Origin: Trichuris trichiura
Lineage: Eukaryota > Nematoda > Enoplea > Trichinellida > Trichuridae
Reading direction: 5' to 3'
Length of the DNA: 64,000 nt
Assembly (NCBI GenBank): GCA_037903355.1
Contig: JBAJFE010000009.1
Coordinates: 186,001-250,000 of the forward strand
The notes under the pieces are model-generated. The model saw nothing but the letters and a program-made list of their open reading frames with translations. It was not told where the DNA came from and ran no database searches. Position numbers and translations under genes: made by a program. Numbering within the stretch: position 1 is the first letter of the stretch; each line of letters opens with the position of its first letter. Positions 10,367 to 21,956 of this stretch are shown here, piece by piece.

Positions 10367-10507
10367 GAAGAATGTCTTTATTACGGATTGTCTCCCGTTG
10401 TGAAAATAACAAAGAGGTTTTAACACTTCTTCCGAAGTGGGGAAGAAGTGTTAAAACCTCTTTGTTATTTTCACAACGGGAGACAATCCGTAATAAAGAC
10501 ATTCTTC
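10367..10507. repeat. Perfect 67-bp hairpin within the Penelope-like element
   Basis: Arms 10367-10433 and 10441-10507 are exact reverse complements around a 7-nt loop GAAGTGG. The right arm continues into ATGAAAACTCACACTCCCG, the same sequence type that lies outside the hammerhead-like motif in the terminal repeats, so the hairpin seems to be an inverted duplication of a terminal-repeat edge. Perfect identity of the arms indicates recent formation or gene conversion. Confidence 0.9.
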
Positions 10508-10593
10508 AATATGAAAACTCACACTCCCGTACAAAAACATCATGTTTTCAAAATTAGTTGTTTTTTCTTTTTTTCTTTCCGGGCTATTGTATT

Positions 10594-11050
10594 TCATCTG
10601 GTGAGTGTGCAACAATTATACCACGTCACAATATTTGTCCAAATCCCACTTATGTCCACTCCTTGATCGCGGTTGTAAGTCGTATGATGTCTAATATATA
10701 GTGCTTCTTTAATTCTTCTTAACCGTAGATTGTTTTCGTAACATAAAACTCTTAGGTGGAGTGGTTGGGTACATTGCGTCGCATGCTCCACTACAGCAGA
10801 GGCTTGTTTGGCTTTTTCCATTGTAATTTTTGGGTCCACGACTGGTCTGCCTCGCTGTGTGGTTAGATCGGTGCCATTGTTAAGTATGGCTTTCGCGTTA
10901 TTGTAACTTGTGAGTTTTTTTGTGTTCGTTAAATCTATGCTCCAGGGTGTTTCCCGTTTCACCAATATAAATCCCTGAGCAAGAACATTGAACCGCGTAT
11001 ATTAATCCTGTCTTTTTGTTTGCGGGGATTTTAGTTTTGTCTGTGCGAAG
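10594..11050 (-). pseudogene. GIY-YIG endonuclease domain of a Penelope-like element, frameshifted
   Basis: On the - strand, one frame (down to a stop at 10898) reads GLIYAVQC-SCSGIYIGETGNTLEHRF-NEHKK, the GIY...YIG core with its conserved Arg. A second frame (10594-10965) continues with EHATQC, a RRIKEALYI segment and YNRDQGVDISGIW, the downstream part of the same domain with its conserved Glu and Asn. The switch falls at or near a run of seven A residues (about 10915-10921), so a one-base indel breaks the frame. No reverse transcriptase sequence lies upstream, where the frame runs straight into the terminal repeat. It is not expected to make active protein. Confidence 0.82.
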
Positions 11051-11070
11051 AAAGAAAAAGAAAAAAGAAG

Positions 11071-11400
11071 AAAGAAAGAAAGAAAAATGGATGCAAAATG
11101 AAAAAACAGTGAACCAACAACAAAAAATTGTCGAAACTACCCAGCAAAGACACAATCTACACGATATACGGAACAAGAAATAGAAGTGCGCTGATAGACT
11201 CAGATACAAAAACCTACCAACGAAAAACTTTAAAAATGCCCGCTTTAAAACCCTCAGAAACGTTAGATGGCATTCGCTGCCACAAATCATATCAACAACT
11301 TAAGACCGCTGATGACGGGTCTCGAATGACCCGAAAGCTCCGGAGTCTTTTTATATACAAAACAAACGGGACATATCCGTAACAAATTTCTCCATTATGA
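11071..11400 (+). repeat. Right terminal inverted repeat of the Penelope-like element
   Basis: Inverted copy of 9984-10316, starting with a GAAA-rich tract and ending ATTATGA. The outer end stops earlier than the left copy, leaving AGAAGGGG before the 16-nt direct repeat. It carries a hammerhead-like core at 11309-11347. Confidence 0.85.
11309..11347 (+). ncRNA. Hammerhead-ribozyme-like motif, second copy
   Basis: The same 39-nt core as at 10037-10075 but on the + strand: CTGATGA, stem GGGTC/GACCC, GAAA, CTCCGGAG, GTC. It is fully identical over the core although the surrounding arms have diverged, which fits selection on the motif. Confidence 0.5.
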
Positions 11401-11408
11401 AGAAGGGG

Positions 11409-11424
11409 ATAAGAAGGGGATAAT
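11409..11424. repeat. Right copy of putative target-site duplication
   Basis: ATAAGAAGGGGATAAT, identical to 9933-9948. The eight bases just before it (AGAAGGGG) are themselves a partial repeat of it. Confidence 0.6.
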
Positions 11425-14400
11425 GTACGTTTAGCTGCTCAGACTTTGCTTAGCCTCTACGGAACGTTACGTATTCAACTGGTACCATAACGGTCATAAA
11501 GTGTTTACTGAAAAAAAACTTCAGTTTAAGCATTAATGATATATAAAAGCAACGAGACTGTGCAACTTGATGAGCGCATAGCGTTCATTGAGACAGCAAA
11601 AAAAGGAAGATATCACAAAGAATGGAATGGGTATTGACAAATATTAGTTTCAGTTTTCATATGGCTTGATTATTTAGCTTTTGTGTATGGTTTCGATCTC
11701 GTTGAGATAAATTTTTGTTTGTGGGAGGTGTGTGATGACTGACGACGGGTGGAGGTTAACATCTGAAAGCTGGGGAGTAAATAAACAAAAGTTTGCTTTA
11801 ACGGCATCACAACCAAACATAGAAACTATATAATGCGTCTTCAATTGTACCAGTGCAACTCTGATATTTTCTTCAAGTGCACATGTTGATTTTAAAAGCG
11901 CCCATGAAACAAAATATTAGGTGTGAGATAAAGCTCTCATTGCTAAGCTCATGCTTCGAAGCTATCTACGCAACCTGGTGAGTCTTTTGTATGGGGACGA
12001 ACGTCAGCTGAGTATCACGCCCACTAAGTCGCTTTTTCTTTGTGCTATTGCTATGAACTCCAATTGTTTTTTTAAACAATAAAAGACAGCAGAGGAAGCA
12101 ATGAAAATTGTTTGTGTGGTACTTATGCTAACGGGATTGTGTCGAAAGTAAAATAAGCGCTTCTGGAGCGAGAATGTCCACGTAACGGTCAGCAGAGGCC
12201 AGTGGGTCTCGCGAGAATCGAACATGCAGATATGCACACCTTGCTGGACCATAACTCAGCTATGACGACATTGCAGTTCGCAGAGAGCCTTTTATTGTGC
12301 ATCGTACTACCGTCGCTTTGCGTATGTATGGAATAGGAAAGATGATGAGGCTTAACAAGTGGATAGCGCATTCATTATCAGAATCCGCCAAGAAAGCACC
12401 TTAGCGGGTGCACAGAGTTGCCCAAGAAACCTTAGAAAGGAAAGCTTCCCCTGGTGGAGCGATACGGGCGATGAAAACTGCATCCTGTTTGACAATTCCA
12501 AACGTCCATTGAAAAGCACACATCCGCAACTAAAACTACCGTTGATCAGATAGGCTGAAAAAAGGTGCCTGTTACAGTATAATCACCAGATCATTGGCCA
12601 ATCAGATTAGCATATATTCCAGTCTATGGGGCATGCTCTGTCAAGGCAGGACTTGAAAGAATTTGAGGACGATAGGAACTGGGCCAAAGGACAAAATCTC
12701 TTCCTGCTATGGAATCCACTCTGTCAGAATGCTGACAAAGAATTGATGAATGTGATTGTAGCTACACAAAGTAGACGATATTCTTGTAATTTGGTTTTAT
12801 AAGTATTTAAACGACGATAACTTTTTCTCAGACGATAACTTTTTCTCAGACCTAATAGTAATAGAATTCTTTCAGTCTTCATTGAGGGAAACTTCTTTCT
12901 CGAAAAGGTCTCACTAATTTAGAATTCACGTAAGTGCGGTGTTAATCATAGTGCGCCGCATAACAAAGCATTCGGGTCACTTTAGACATAAAAAATTTGC
13001 CTTTTTCTTGTCCGCGGCGTATGTAACCGGATTTATCCTCGCTACGTTGCGCTTGTGTTATTGATAGGAAAGGGCATTAGAGAAGCGTATTCAGCGTCTT
13101 GTCCTAAATAACGAAGCAATTGTTAAGTGTGTTTTGTTTGACGTTTGTTTGTAAAACGTTGAAAATTAGTTCCGTTTTTCCTTTGGCAAGAATAGCATCA
13201 TTTCTGAGCGACTTAACCAGCATTACGTTACGAATAGTTTACCTAAACTTGCAGTACGCCTAGCGGAGACGAGACTAAAAGTATGGAGTGTAAGAAAAGT
13301 AGATGTACGAATCGTTTCCATTGATCAAGCAGTTTTATTCGCGAAAGAAAATTCGCAAACCAAAGTTTTTAACATAAAGGCATCGTACTATATTTCCCGC
13401 TGCGCTTCTTTTTCAGTGGACAAATGTGGCACTATTCGTGCATCGATCAAAGAACAACTGCTTCATTGTTAAATAACGCCAAGAGATGGTATAAAAAGCG
13501 CAGAATGGAAAACCAGTTGGCTGTGAAGCCATTTCTGAAAAGATCGTGTTCCTTAGAATGATAAACACTTAAGTGCACCATTTACTCTTGAGTGGTTTTC
13601 GCTAGCTGACGTCGTAAGATTTCACAGCAAAGGTGGTTGTTCGCGTCATCTGGTTTAACTATTGCATGAGAAAGCAAGTAACTTTCAATAGGTCATCTGT
13701 TGTTCGACCAGAAGCCGTTCAAACACCACGAAAGTTTTGGCCAAAATCATTATCTTCTGAAACGCAGAAACTCATCACGTATTTAGTCAACTTCGCTCAG
13801 CAGCGAAAAGACACTGTTGTGCCTCTTGATCATTATTGCTAAATATGTTTCTTTTTACTGCTTTACGCTTACATGGTGGACTGGAAATAGCAAGTGAGAA
13901 AAAATATAAAAACAAGTACTAAAATTATCAAACGTAATGAATAGTGTTCGAGCTAGTCATCTAATACTTGGTCACCTAAAGTAACTTTCCACTAGGAAAT
14001 GTCAGTCTTTTCTTTCAGGACACGCTCTAAGCTTCAAGCGGTTGCAGCATGCAACTGATGGAATTTGAATTTTCAAATGAAATACAGCCAGCGCTCTGAA
14101 AGGCATTTAGCGCCACCTTGCTAACGCATTCTAAAATTTTAAAAGTACGCTAAACTACAAATGTAAGCCCATTTTTTCCTCAAAACTGCTGCAACGTTAA
14201 GTCAGATGGAAATACCCATTTAAACAAACTGCAAAGTCACTTAGCAGTCTCCGAAGGTACAGATGCGATGGGAAGCAACCTTCGTGAACAGCAGGAGAGT
14301 ACTCCAGGATATTGTGTACATACGTTCATTCATTTACGCTAGACTGAAGCACTTAAACGTGACTATTATGTGGACCGATAGGAAAACAATAGACCAACTT

Positions 14401-16445
14401 TGCAGGCATGCTGTTGCAGGAAATTTTGATTACCAGAATACAAATATTCTTTATTAATGCCTGGCAGTATTAATACAATGAGTCGCACGCAAGGGCAACA
14501 TTTCAGCGGAGCACATTAAACGTGCTTCCATTCAGTGATCTTGACCAATGAATTGGAAATATGAAAATGAAAGATGTTCATGTATGTATGCTATTATTGT
14601 ACATTTACTAGCTGGACGAACAGTCGGATTTTTTGATTCTATCTGAAGGAAAGGTGTGGCAAATGGTTTTCCGGTACATTTAGCTAATTAACATAACGAC
14701 GTGTGACCTAGGTGCACATTGCCCCCATAAGAAGGGAAGAATTCATGGATAGCAATTTCGGGAAATAAAGTTAAGCATTTTTTGATGGACTGCGTTTCTT
14801 CGAAAAGGTTGGGCGAGAAGGTTGCATTCTAAGTTTGCCCAAGTCAGTTTCATTTAACTGTAGTCATTTGTTGCCATAATGGCATTTTAATCTTCAACTC
14901 TGTCAAGAGATGTCACAATGATAAATGGCCTGCAATAGTTTACGTAAGCAACGATTTGTCCCTGCTTCTCCCGAATGTCCTTTTATAAACGTGCAATGAT
15001 CAAGCCAAAGTGAGTAGACTAGTTTCACTTCAACTCTTCTAAGAAATTTGTTTGCGTTCCATTGTTCTTTAGTTGTTACTTCGCCTCGGCTTATTTTCAC
15101 AATAACTTACCCCTCCACCTACGGGGAAATGATAGGCAGTCTTTTTCGCGCGATCAAAAGCGTGTTAGCAAGTTTTCCAGATAACTAACTCTTCTGGAAT
15201 CATAATAATTGAAGTAACCATAGCATTTGGACATGCTCATGGTCTTACAAATACTTTTTCCATACCCTTTGGCCTCCCACCGGTGGTTAAATGGTGGCTC
15301 AAACTGGTCTATCAACACACAAAGCCAATCTCTTTTCAATGGAACAGACCTTGGAAATGACTGAACGTAGATAATAGTCGTTTTTAGGCGTTTCTGACAC
15401 GTTAACTGCCTTATCTATTTGAGTGAGCAAAGTAGTTGCAGAAACGATGGATACGCTCTTGTTCGTTCTCTTTCGCGTCACATCTCTTCTATCGTACGTA
15501 ATTTTTATTATTGTTCATGCTTAAAATTAAGACGAGGCAAGATTACGTGGTTCAGTTAAGCAAAAGTTTTAAGTAAGTGGCTAAATGAGGAACAATCTGA
15601 AGATGTGGCAACAAAATTATTAACAATTTCTTTGTATGGGATCTTTGGCACGAATACAGAGAGCCTTTCGCAAACGCCATTTTTATGGTGAAAGGCTACG
15701 GATTCGCTAGCGCACGTTTTCAGCATCAAATCCGCTTTACCGACAATGAGGCTATCACTCCGTTGATATGAGCCGAAGTAATGAAGAGTTACTCATAAGA
15801 ATAATGAATCATAATAACATTCTGAAGACAGGAAAAGGGCAATCCCAGAGTTACGTAACTTTGTGAGGTACCTTCCGCTACCATTCGTTTTTTTTAAATG
15901 AAGCTGATTTTATTGGGATGTCACAAATGACTTAAAAGTAGCTCGCGGAAACAAAAGAAAACTAGATCTATTTAAAATAAAGTTGTTCAGTTGCGTATAA
16001 ATGGGTACAACAGTCGCTAGTATTTTTTCGCAAGTCCAGTTAAGCCCTGCACATCAACTAATGATTTAGAGATAACCGTTTTACGCACTGAGCAGTTTAA
16101 AACGTATCTAATGGGGAAACAATTATCGGAATAATCAATGGAAAACATTTGCCGATGCTTTTAGTACAAAGCCAACGTTTCATCGCTTCAAAGGACGCAC
16201 TTTCAATGAAGGTAATTTTCAGACCGAAAAAGTTTAGAAAAAAATTTTTTTTGAAGCACCAATATCAGTAGACAACAAGTAAAGCGTGAAAAGTCGAAAC
16301 GTGGACGTTTAAGATAACGTGCTCCAATGAACAACAATGGTTTTTCTCAAATGAAGCACAATTCATTTAGACTTTTTTGATTTCAGACTTCCCGATGCCA
16401 AACGAAATGGGGTAATGTGAACAGTAGCGGCCAAAAACTTGACAT
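11425..16445. other. Gene-poor region, A-rich on + strand
   Basis: No gene could be assigned. An exact 18-nt tandem duplication lies at 12813-12848. Stop-free stretches on + at 12628-12801, about 13167-13471 and 13678-13842 have protein-like composition but no homology I recognise and no connected splice sites. A tRNA-like A-box/B-box arrangement lies on - near 12200-12285 but does not fold as a proper tRNA. Confidence 0.5.
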
Positions 16446-19400
16446 ATGGATTCATGGAGCATGCTTTATGCAATCACGCTTTACACGTCGTTGAAACTTT
16501 TGCAGGGATACTCTCAGCAAAAGACATTGCTTTTAACTGAAGTGGTAAGCATTTTTCATTGTTATTATTGAAATTGTACACTCAACCAACAGTGGCGGTA
16601 ACTCTACTCAAGAAACTACGATATTCTATGTAATTTCAGGTGTGGAGGCATGGGGCAAGAACGCCACTGAGCCATTCTCCTTTTGGAGAAGCAGATGATG
16701 ATGATAGCGGGATAACAACAAAAAGATTATATACTCCGGAAGAGTTAACAGACGTAAAATCAACCCACTTATTTTTTTTGTTCATATCTAATTGATATTA
16801 GGTCGGCATTAGAGACTCCTATGAACTTGGACAAGTTTTAAGAAATAGATACTATGACTTTTTGAATGAGTACAACCCAGAAGAGGTGAGCGAGCAAACA
16901 TTGCTACTCCTTTCACTATGTTCTGTTATAGGTGTACGTTCGTTCAACGAACAAAAACCGCACTATTCAAACTGCTTTGCTTTGTTTGGCTGGTATGTTC
17001 CCAATATCAGCCAGTGATTCACCTATAGGTCTTCCTTGGCAAGCAATACCAGTGCACAGCGTTCCAACAGAACTAGATAGCGTACAATCACATCTGTGCT
17101 CTTAAAGAAAATGTATTAAAAACAATATAGGTTCTGTACGTGCCACTTAAATGCCCTTACGCTGATGGTATCTACTGGAACGAAATAATGAAATCTGGTC
17201 CAGTATTGCAGCTAATGGAGCAGCATAAGTCACTGTTTTCCACGCTAAGAAAGGAAACGGGCCTCGCTTTGGAGACGTTGGACAGCATCTACCAAGTTTA
17301 TGAACCTCTATATAGTGTTGTAAGTTCCCCTCTATTTCTATAAATGCTTTATGCCTATTGAAAAGAGAATAATTGCACCGTTGAACTGCCACGCATGCCG
17401 TTACTTAGAGCAAGTGTTAATACTATGCGTATGCCTTGCCCAGGTCACATAAATTATTGCGTTTGAAGGTTCACGATGCTAATGGTTTTTCGAAGTTACC
17501 CAAATGGTTCACTCCTGAGCTTTTTAACGAAATTGAAAGTTTGTATCACACATCTACGACCTTCTACTATTCCGACGAGCGTATCAAGCCGCTGAGAGGA
17601 GGTTGCTGCAAGCGACGTGTTCCACACGTGATTTCATAATACTATCTTCTAGCTCAGTTGTTACAATTGCTCGCTGTGCAAATAAAGGATAAAATATCCG
17701 GGAAAATCCCAGCAGCGAAATTCTTTGGTTATTCTACAGTAAGTTGCATAGAAATCGATTCTGTGACGGTAAATTGTCTACTTTACTGTGCTTGCAGCAT
17801 GACGTTACCATAATTGGTTTGTTGGAAAATATGCAGCTTTATCATGCCAATATGCACCCGGAGTTCATGGCTGCGCTAATGATTGAATTGTACGAGCAGT
17901 TTGGAAATTACACTGTTGAGGTGAACTTTCAGTACTGTCGGTACTGTTTTTTATAATGCCTGCATGCAACGTAAAAATTTGACTGCACTTATGCCACCAA
18001 AAGGAAACTCTCGCAATCTTAAATAAGCAGGTACATTTCCTGAGCAGTGTCGTTCATCGGTCCGCTCAACGGATGAAATTTACTTAAAAAATTTGCGCAA
18101 CAATCCAATTCAAATGCTCATGCAGATTTCACAAGATACTGACACAATTTTGCAAGTTTTTTAACCAGCTCGTTTGAATTATTTATGCTCTAATCTTATG
18201 TGGCGCATTTATCAATATTTCATGCACCACTGACGGACATGACAGAGCTTTTTCAAAAGAAGCTTTGTTAGGAACAAAACGAAGTTTCTGTTTTCTCTCC
18301 AGCGCTTTCCTTTTTTGGCAGTTCGAGACTGCTTTGTTAAAGTGATTCGTGGGACTTCAGTTAGCCCAGCAAATGATCGATCATTTCGTCAGCTAACTGT
18401 AAGAAGCCAAAGGTTAAACTAATAATAGATATCTTTTGCTGCGCAATGTATGCTGTGATTACAGCTGAGTGGTACCATGTTGTCGAGAAACCCGAAGTGG
18501 CGGGAAAAAACAGATTCCCACAGTAATCACCTCATTATAATGTTTACAAAGGTAACCGAAAATAATTCAAGTTATTGATTATGTTCGTTTGTCCGTGCTA
18601 AAGTATTAACGGCTAACTGAAGGTGCAAATTTTATACAGTAATAAGCAAGTCTCGCTAACCGCCGGCATTTCACATCATTCGAGGTATGCAATAGTTTCC
18701 CCTACAATCGCTGAGCATAAAAACGTTCAATTATAAAAAAGGCGAAGTAAAGAGCACAGTTTTCGATAAAAAAAAAGCAGTTTGATAGAACCGTTTCTAT
18801 CGCCAGACTCAACAATATTTTACAAGATAGGTTCTACAGCACAGTTTTAGCAAATTATTAAGACAGAATAAAAAGAGAGTACGACGACGGATAATTTCAG
18901 CGTAAGAAGCCAAGACTTTTGGATACAAAGGGCAATTCCTTTAAAGGTTCAAGGTTCACTTAGCTAAATATGGCATATTGGATATCCATTTTTCGATAGC
19001 GGAAAGATGATTTCATGTTTGTTCTGCTTCTCTATTACGGAGAGGCCTATTTAAACCCACAGAAACGTTTCCCATATAACTCATTTTGGCCAAAGCGTTG
19101 CGTAGATGCAGCGAACCTCTTTATTACGTAAATTAAGAAGCATGCCAACTCTTCCATAAAAACAGCTTCGTTACGTTGAGAATATTCCCAAGAAAAGACC
19201 GAGCGAGAGACGAAAAACCCGGGATTTTAATGGTGACAGGAAATTTAAAACATCTAACATTTCGTAATGGGTTTCACCGTAGAAAAGTTATTTAGAGAAT
19301 AGACAACTGAGCAAACTGGAATTTACTCTCCTACCGCTAAGTGCAGCTATATTACACAGGAATAAATAAATTATTTGTACCAAAAGGGCACACTTAGGTG

Positions 19401-20393
19401 GAAGCAAAACCATGGCTTCTGAGAGCGTATCAAAAAAGACGCATTTATCTGTTGCAGCAAGCTTTAAACATTTGCTTTTTAGGCATATTTTTCATTTCCC
19501 AAACAATGAACTATTCATAAAAATTAAGAATTCCACCATCTAGCCGATAAAAAGTCGGAAAATAAGTACAAATAGTCTTTGCTCCCAAACCGCCTTTACG
19601 TTCAAGCTAAAGTCAATGGATATACTATACTGATCGCTGCAGCTTAGTGCAACTTATTCTAAGCGTCTTAAAAGCCACTATTTCAGCCGGGACGAAATCA
19701 CCCAAAATAAAGACTTATTTCTGTATTGAACATCTCACGCGTGAAAAACAGAGTGGACATAGGGCTCACTAAGCGCACTGACGCCGCTAAGTTTGGAGAA
19801 TCTAAGTAAAATCAACTGTTGGAATAAGGAAAACATTTCGGGTCAACCCTGTCTGTATCTGTGAGTTGTCAGGACTTGTTCTTAAAGAACAGGGGAGAAA
19901 CCAGATTCTGTGAAAAAAAGCTATCTCAGATGGAAACAGCAGCGCCTTAAAAGATCACGCACACTTACCATTATAGATTGGGCATTTGATTAGGATATTT
20001 GGCCAATTTATTCTCTTTACTCTCACATTACCTATTGCAGGTATGGTATAGGAACGGGATGCACAATAAAACAATGCAAATGCTGAGACTTCCAAACTGC
20101 AATTATCCATGCAGTGCAGAGCAGTTTGTGAAGATGACAATTGGTCAAAGTGAGGACGACTGGTTTGCTCGCTGCAATCCCACCAATAATGAAACTAGTA
20201 CAACAACACTAAGTAAGTATTTATTCTCAAAAAGCAACGCTAATCTGCGCATATTGTTTTAGAGGCTATCGTTGGCATTCTATCTGCCGCCGTTATTGTC
20301 CTAATGCTTTTGCTTTCGACTATTACGATCTTCTGTCTGCGTCTAAGAAAACTGCATCGACAATGCGCTACTAGCGCCGCGAGTGGGCGGTAA
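16446..20393 (+). CDS. Histidine acid phosphatase, membrane-anchored (complete)
   Basis: Ten exons in phase: 16446-16544, 16640-16753, 16802-16885, 16932-17081, 17131-17319, 17469-17601, 17653-17738, 17798-17920, 20041-20212, 20263-20393; 426 residues. ATG 16446 begins a hydrophobic signal-peptide-like stretch ending near Gln24. Catalytic VVWRHGARTPL is split by the first intron; RSTNKNRTIQTA gives the second active-site Arg. PIPVHSVP, KCPYADG, PKWFTPELF and the FGYST-HDVT block follow. Paired Cys-containing segments lie near the C terminus, and the last exon has one transmembrane helix (about 20 residues) and a short basic tail. This is the architecture of lysosomal-type acid phosphatases. 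The intron before the ninth exon is 2.1 kb; all others are short. The acceptor at 17468 (TTTGAAG) is weak but is the only one keeping frame. It is a tandem paralogue of 2-1212. Confidence 0.9.
17921..20040 (+). other. 2.1-kb intron of the acid phosphatase gene
   Basis: Bounded by GTGAAC and a TTGCAG acceptor. I see no exon, inverted repeat or transposon protein inside. It is A-rich on the sense strand, unlike the T-rich region beyond 24 kb. Confidence 0.6.
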
Positions 20394-21956
20394 GCAAGCC
20401 TAGCTTTCGTTTAAAAAACAGCTGAGGCTACTCGAATTTTACCGTTTGCTTAAAAACAGGTTTCTACTATTCGTGCTTTCTTTTGAAGAAACTACGAATT
20501 AAACAACACTTTCAGAAATAGACGTTTCCATGACGCAAAACAAGTACTACACAGGGGGGTAGAAATATGACCAATAAACGTTTACGATCAAAGCAAAGTA
20601 AATGATATTCAGATAAGCATTATAGCTTCTGAAAAAAAGACATGCGCACCAAATAAATACCGTATATGTCAGACAAGCTTTGGATGTAATACCTGGTATG
20701 CTTTGGGATGATCTGCCTGCCGCTAGTTGATAAACAGTCTTAACATAGTGACAGCTATACTTGGCCTTTGTTCAGCAAAGCAAGTTGCAGCAGCCGTATG
20801 TTGAATCGAAAGCAGTTTCTTCTTTGCAGACCTTCAAGAAACATATTTCTGTTGATCACTGTAGGAATTCTGTTCATATTAGCGGTTACTGTTATTTGTA
20901 ATTCCCATTTTCGATTTAAAATAAAATATAACTGCCGTTTAAGACAAAGTTAGACATACTGCTTTGGACGGTATGACATCAGACTTACAACTTGCACTTT
21001 GCTAAGCTCAACTCCATTGAAATCGAATTATCCCTGGAAATCAGAAACAACTTCGCCTTTTGAAGTAAAATTCAACGGCGCGTAATACAACTTAACGACC
21101 GAGATAGGGAGAAAAAAATCTTATTAATTATGTTGCGCAATCAATATTATGTGTTAGGTAATATATCAAACATCGTCTAACAAAGAGGAAAAGGAAGTTC
21201 GTCTTCGAAAAGGTTGAAATGATTTACCTGGGAGTCAGGAGACAAATGGGCAGCTTTCAGGGCAAGGTGTATTACTGGAAGAAAAGGTTGACGAATCCCG
21301 AAAGTACAGCATGCAAAGAACTCAGGTAATAATACGTGAGCGTGGTTACGCCTAATGATTTTGTCGTTAAAGATCATTCTGTGACACTTGATCAAGACTG
21401 AGGATTAACACTTTATTCTAGCGCATACAGACGAAGACTAATTTACGTTAACTTTACTCTTTGCCGAAATTGAGGCAGAAAAAGTCATTCAATATAATAA
21501 AGACATAACAACGAAAATCAACTAAAAACGGCAGCAGTTTGACTGCTTGGATTGCTTTTGTTAGTGTAAAGGTGAAGGGAAATAAAGCAATCGAAATTCT
21601 GCCCTCTTAAACACGTGCAGCCTTAAAGCAACAAGTCGAAATCGACTTAAACAGAATGTGCGCTTTCATTAACATGAGAGAAGATAGCTTCTTTTTAAGT
21701 ATATAAACAACTGTTTTAAAGACATGAAATGAAGGAAGAGCACAGATTGCGGAAGCAATGCAGGAGTTGGACCAATGAACATACTGCTTCTGAGAATAAA
21801 GCTTTACAGGGCAAATGAACAATGAAACCTGCAAGGCTTAAGTGTGCTAATTTCATATCAAATCGCAGGTATGGAACAGCGCCATTTATCAGGTTGACTG
21901 AAGTAAGCTTGTCACCGTCAAATGCGTCAACAGGAACATACCAAAGGAAAATAAAT
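20394..21956. other. Convergent intergenic region
   Basis: Separates the converging acid phosphatase and RBM42 genes. A frame at 20829-20953 encodes a hydrophobic segment with a basic tail after a CTTTGCAG acceptor, resembling a membrane-anchor exon, but its phase does not fit exon 9 of the phosphatase. Nothing else was recognised. Confidence 0.5.

Larger units (their letters stand above)
9949..11408 (-). mobile_element. Penelope-like retroelement fragment with inverted terminal repeats
   Basis: About 1.46 kb bracketed by a 16-nt direct repeat. In order on the + strand: a terminal repeat in reverse orientation (to about 10316), a perfect hairpin (10367-10507), a short directly oriented piece of terminal repeat (10508-10556), a frameshifted GIY-YIG endonuclease read on the - strand (10594-11050), and a second terminal repeat in forward orientation (11071-11400). 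Penelope-like elements are known for reverse transcriptase fused to a GIY-YIG endonuclease, for LTR-like repeats in direct or inverted orientation, and for hammerhead ribozymes within those repeats; all but the reverse transcriptase is seen here. The copy is therefore 5'-truncated or a non-autonomous derivative. Confidence 0.8.

Noticed and set aside
13167..13471. Roughly 100-codon stop-free stretch on + with protein-like composition
   Set aside because: It has no ATG at its start and no acceptor, and an overlapping frame looks equally protein-like, so composition is no guide. A run of this length is expected several times by chance in the window.
20768..20953. Frame with a hydrophobic segment and basic tail just after the phosphatase gene
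   Set aside because: The acceptor gives the wrong phase for joining exon 9, and exon 10 already supplies the anchor.
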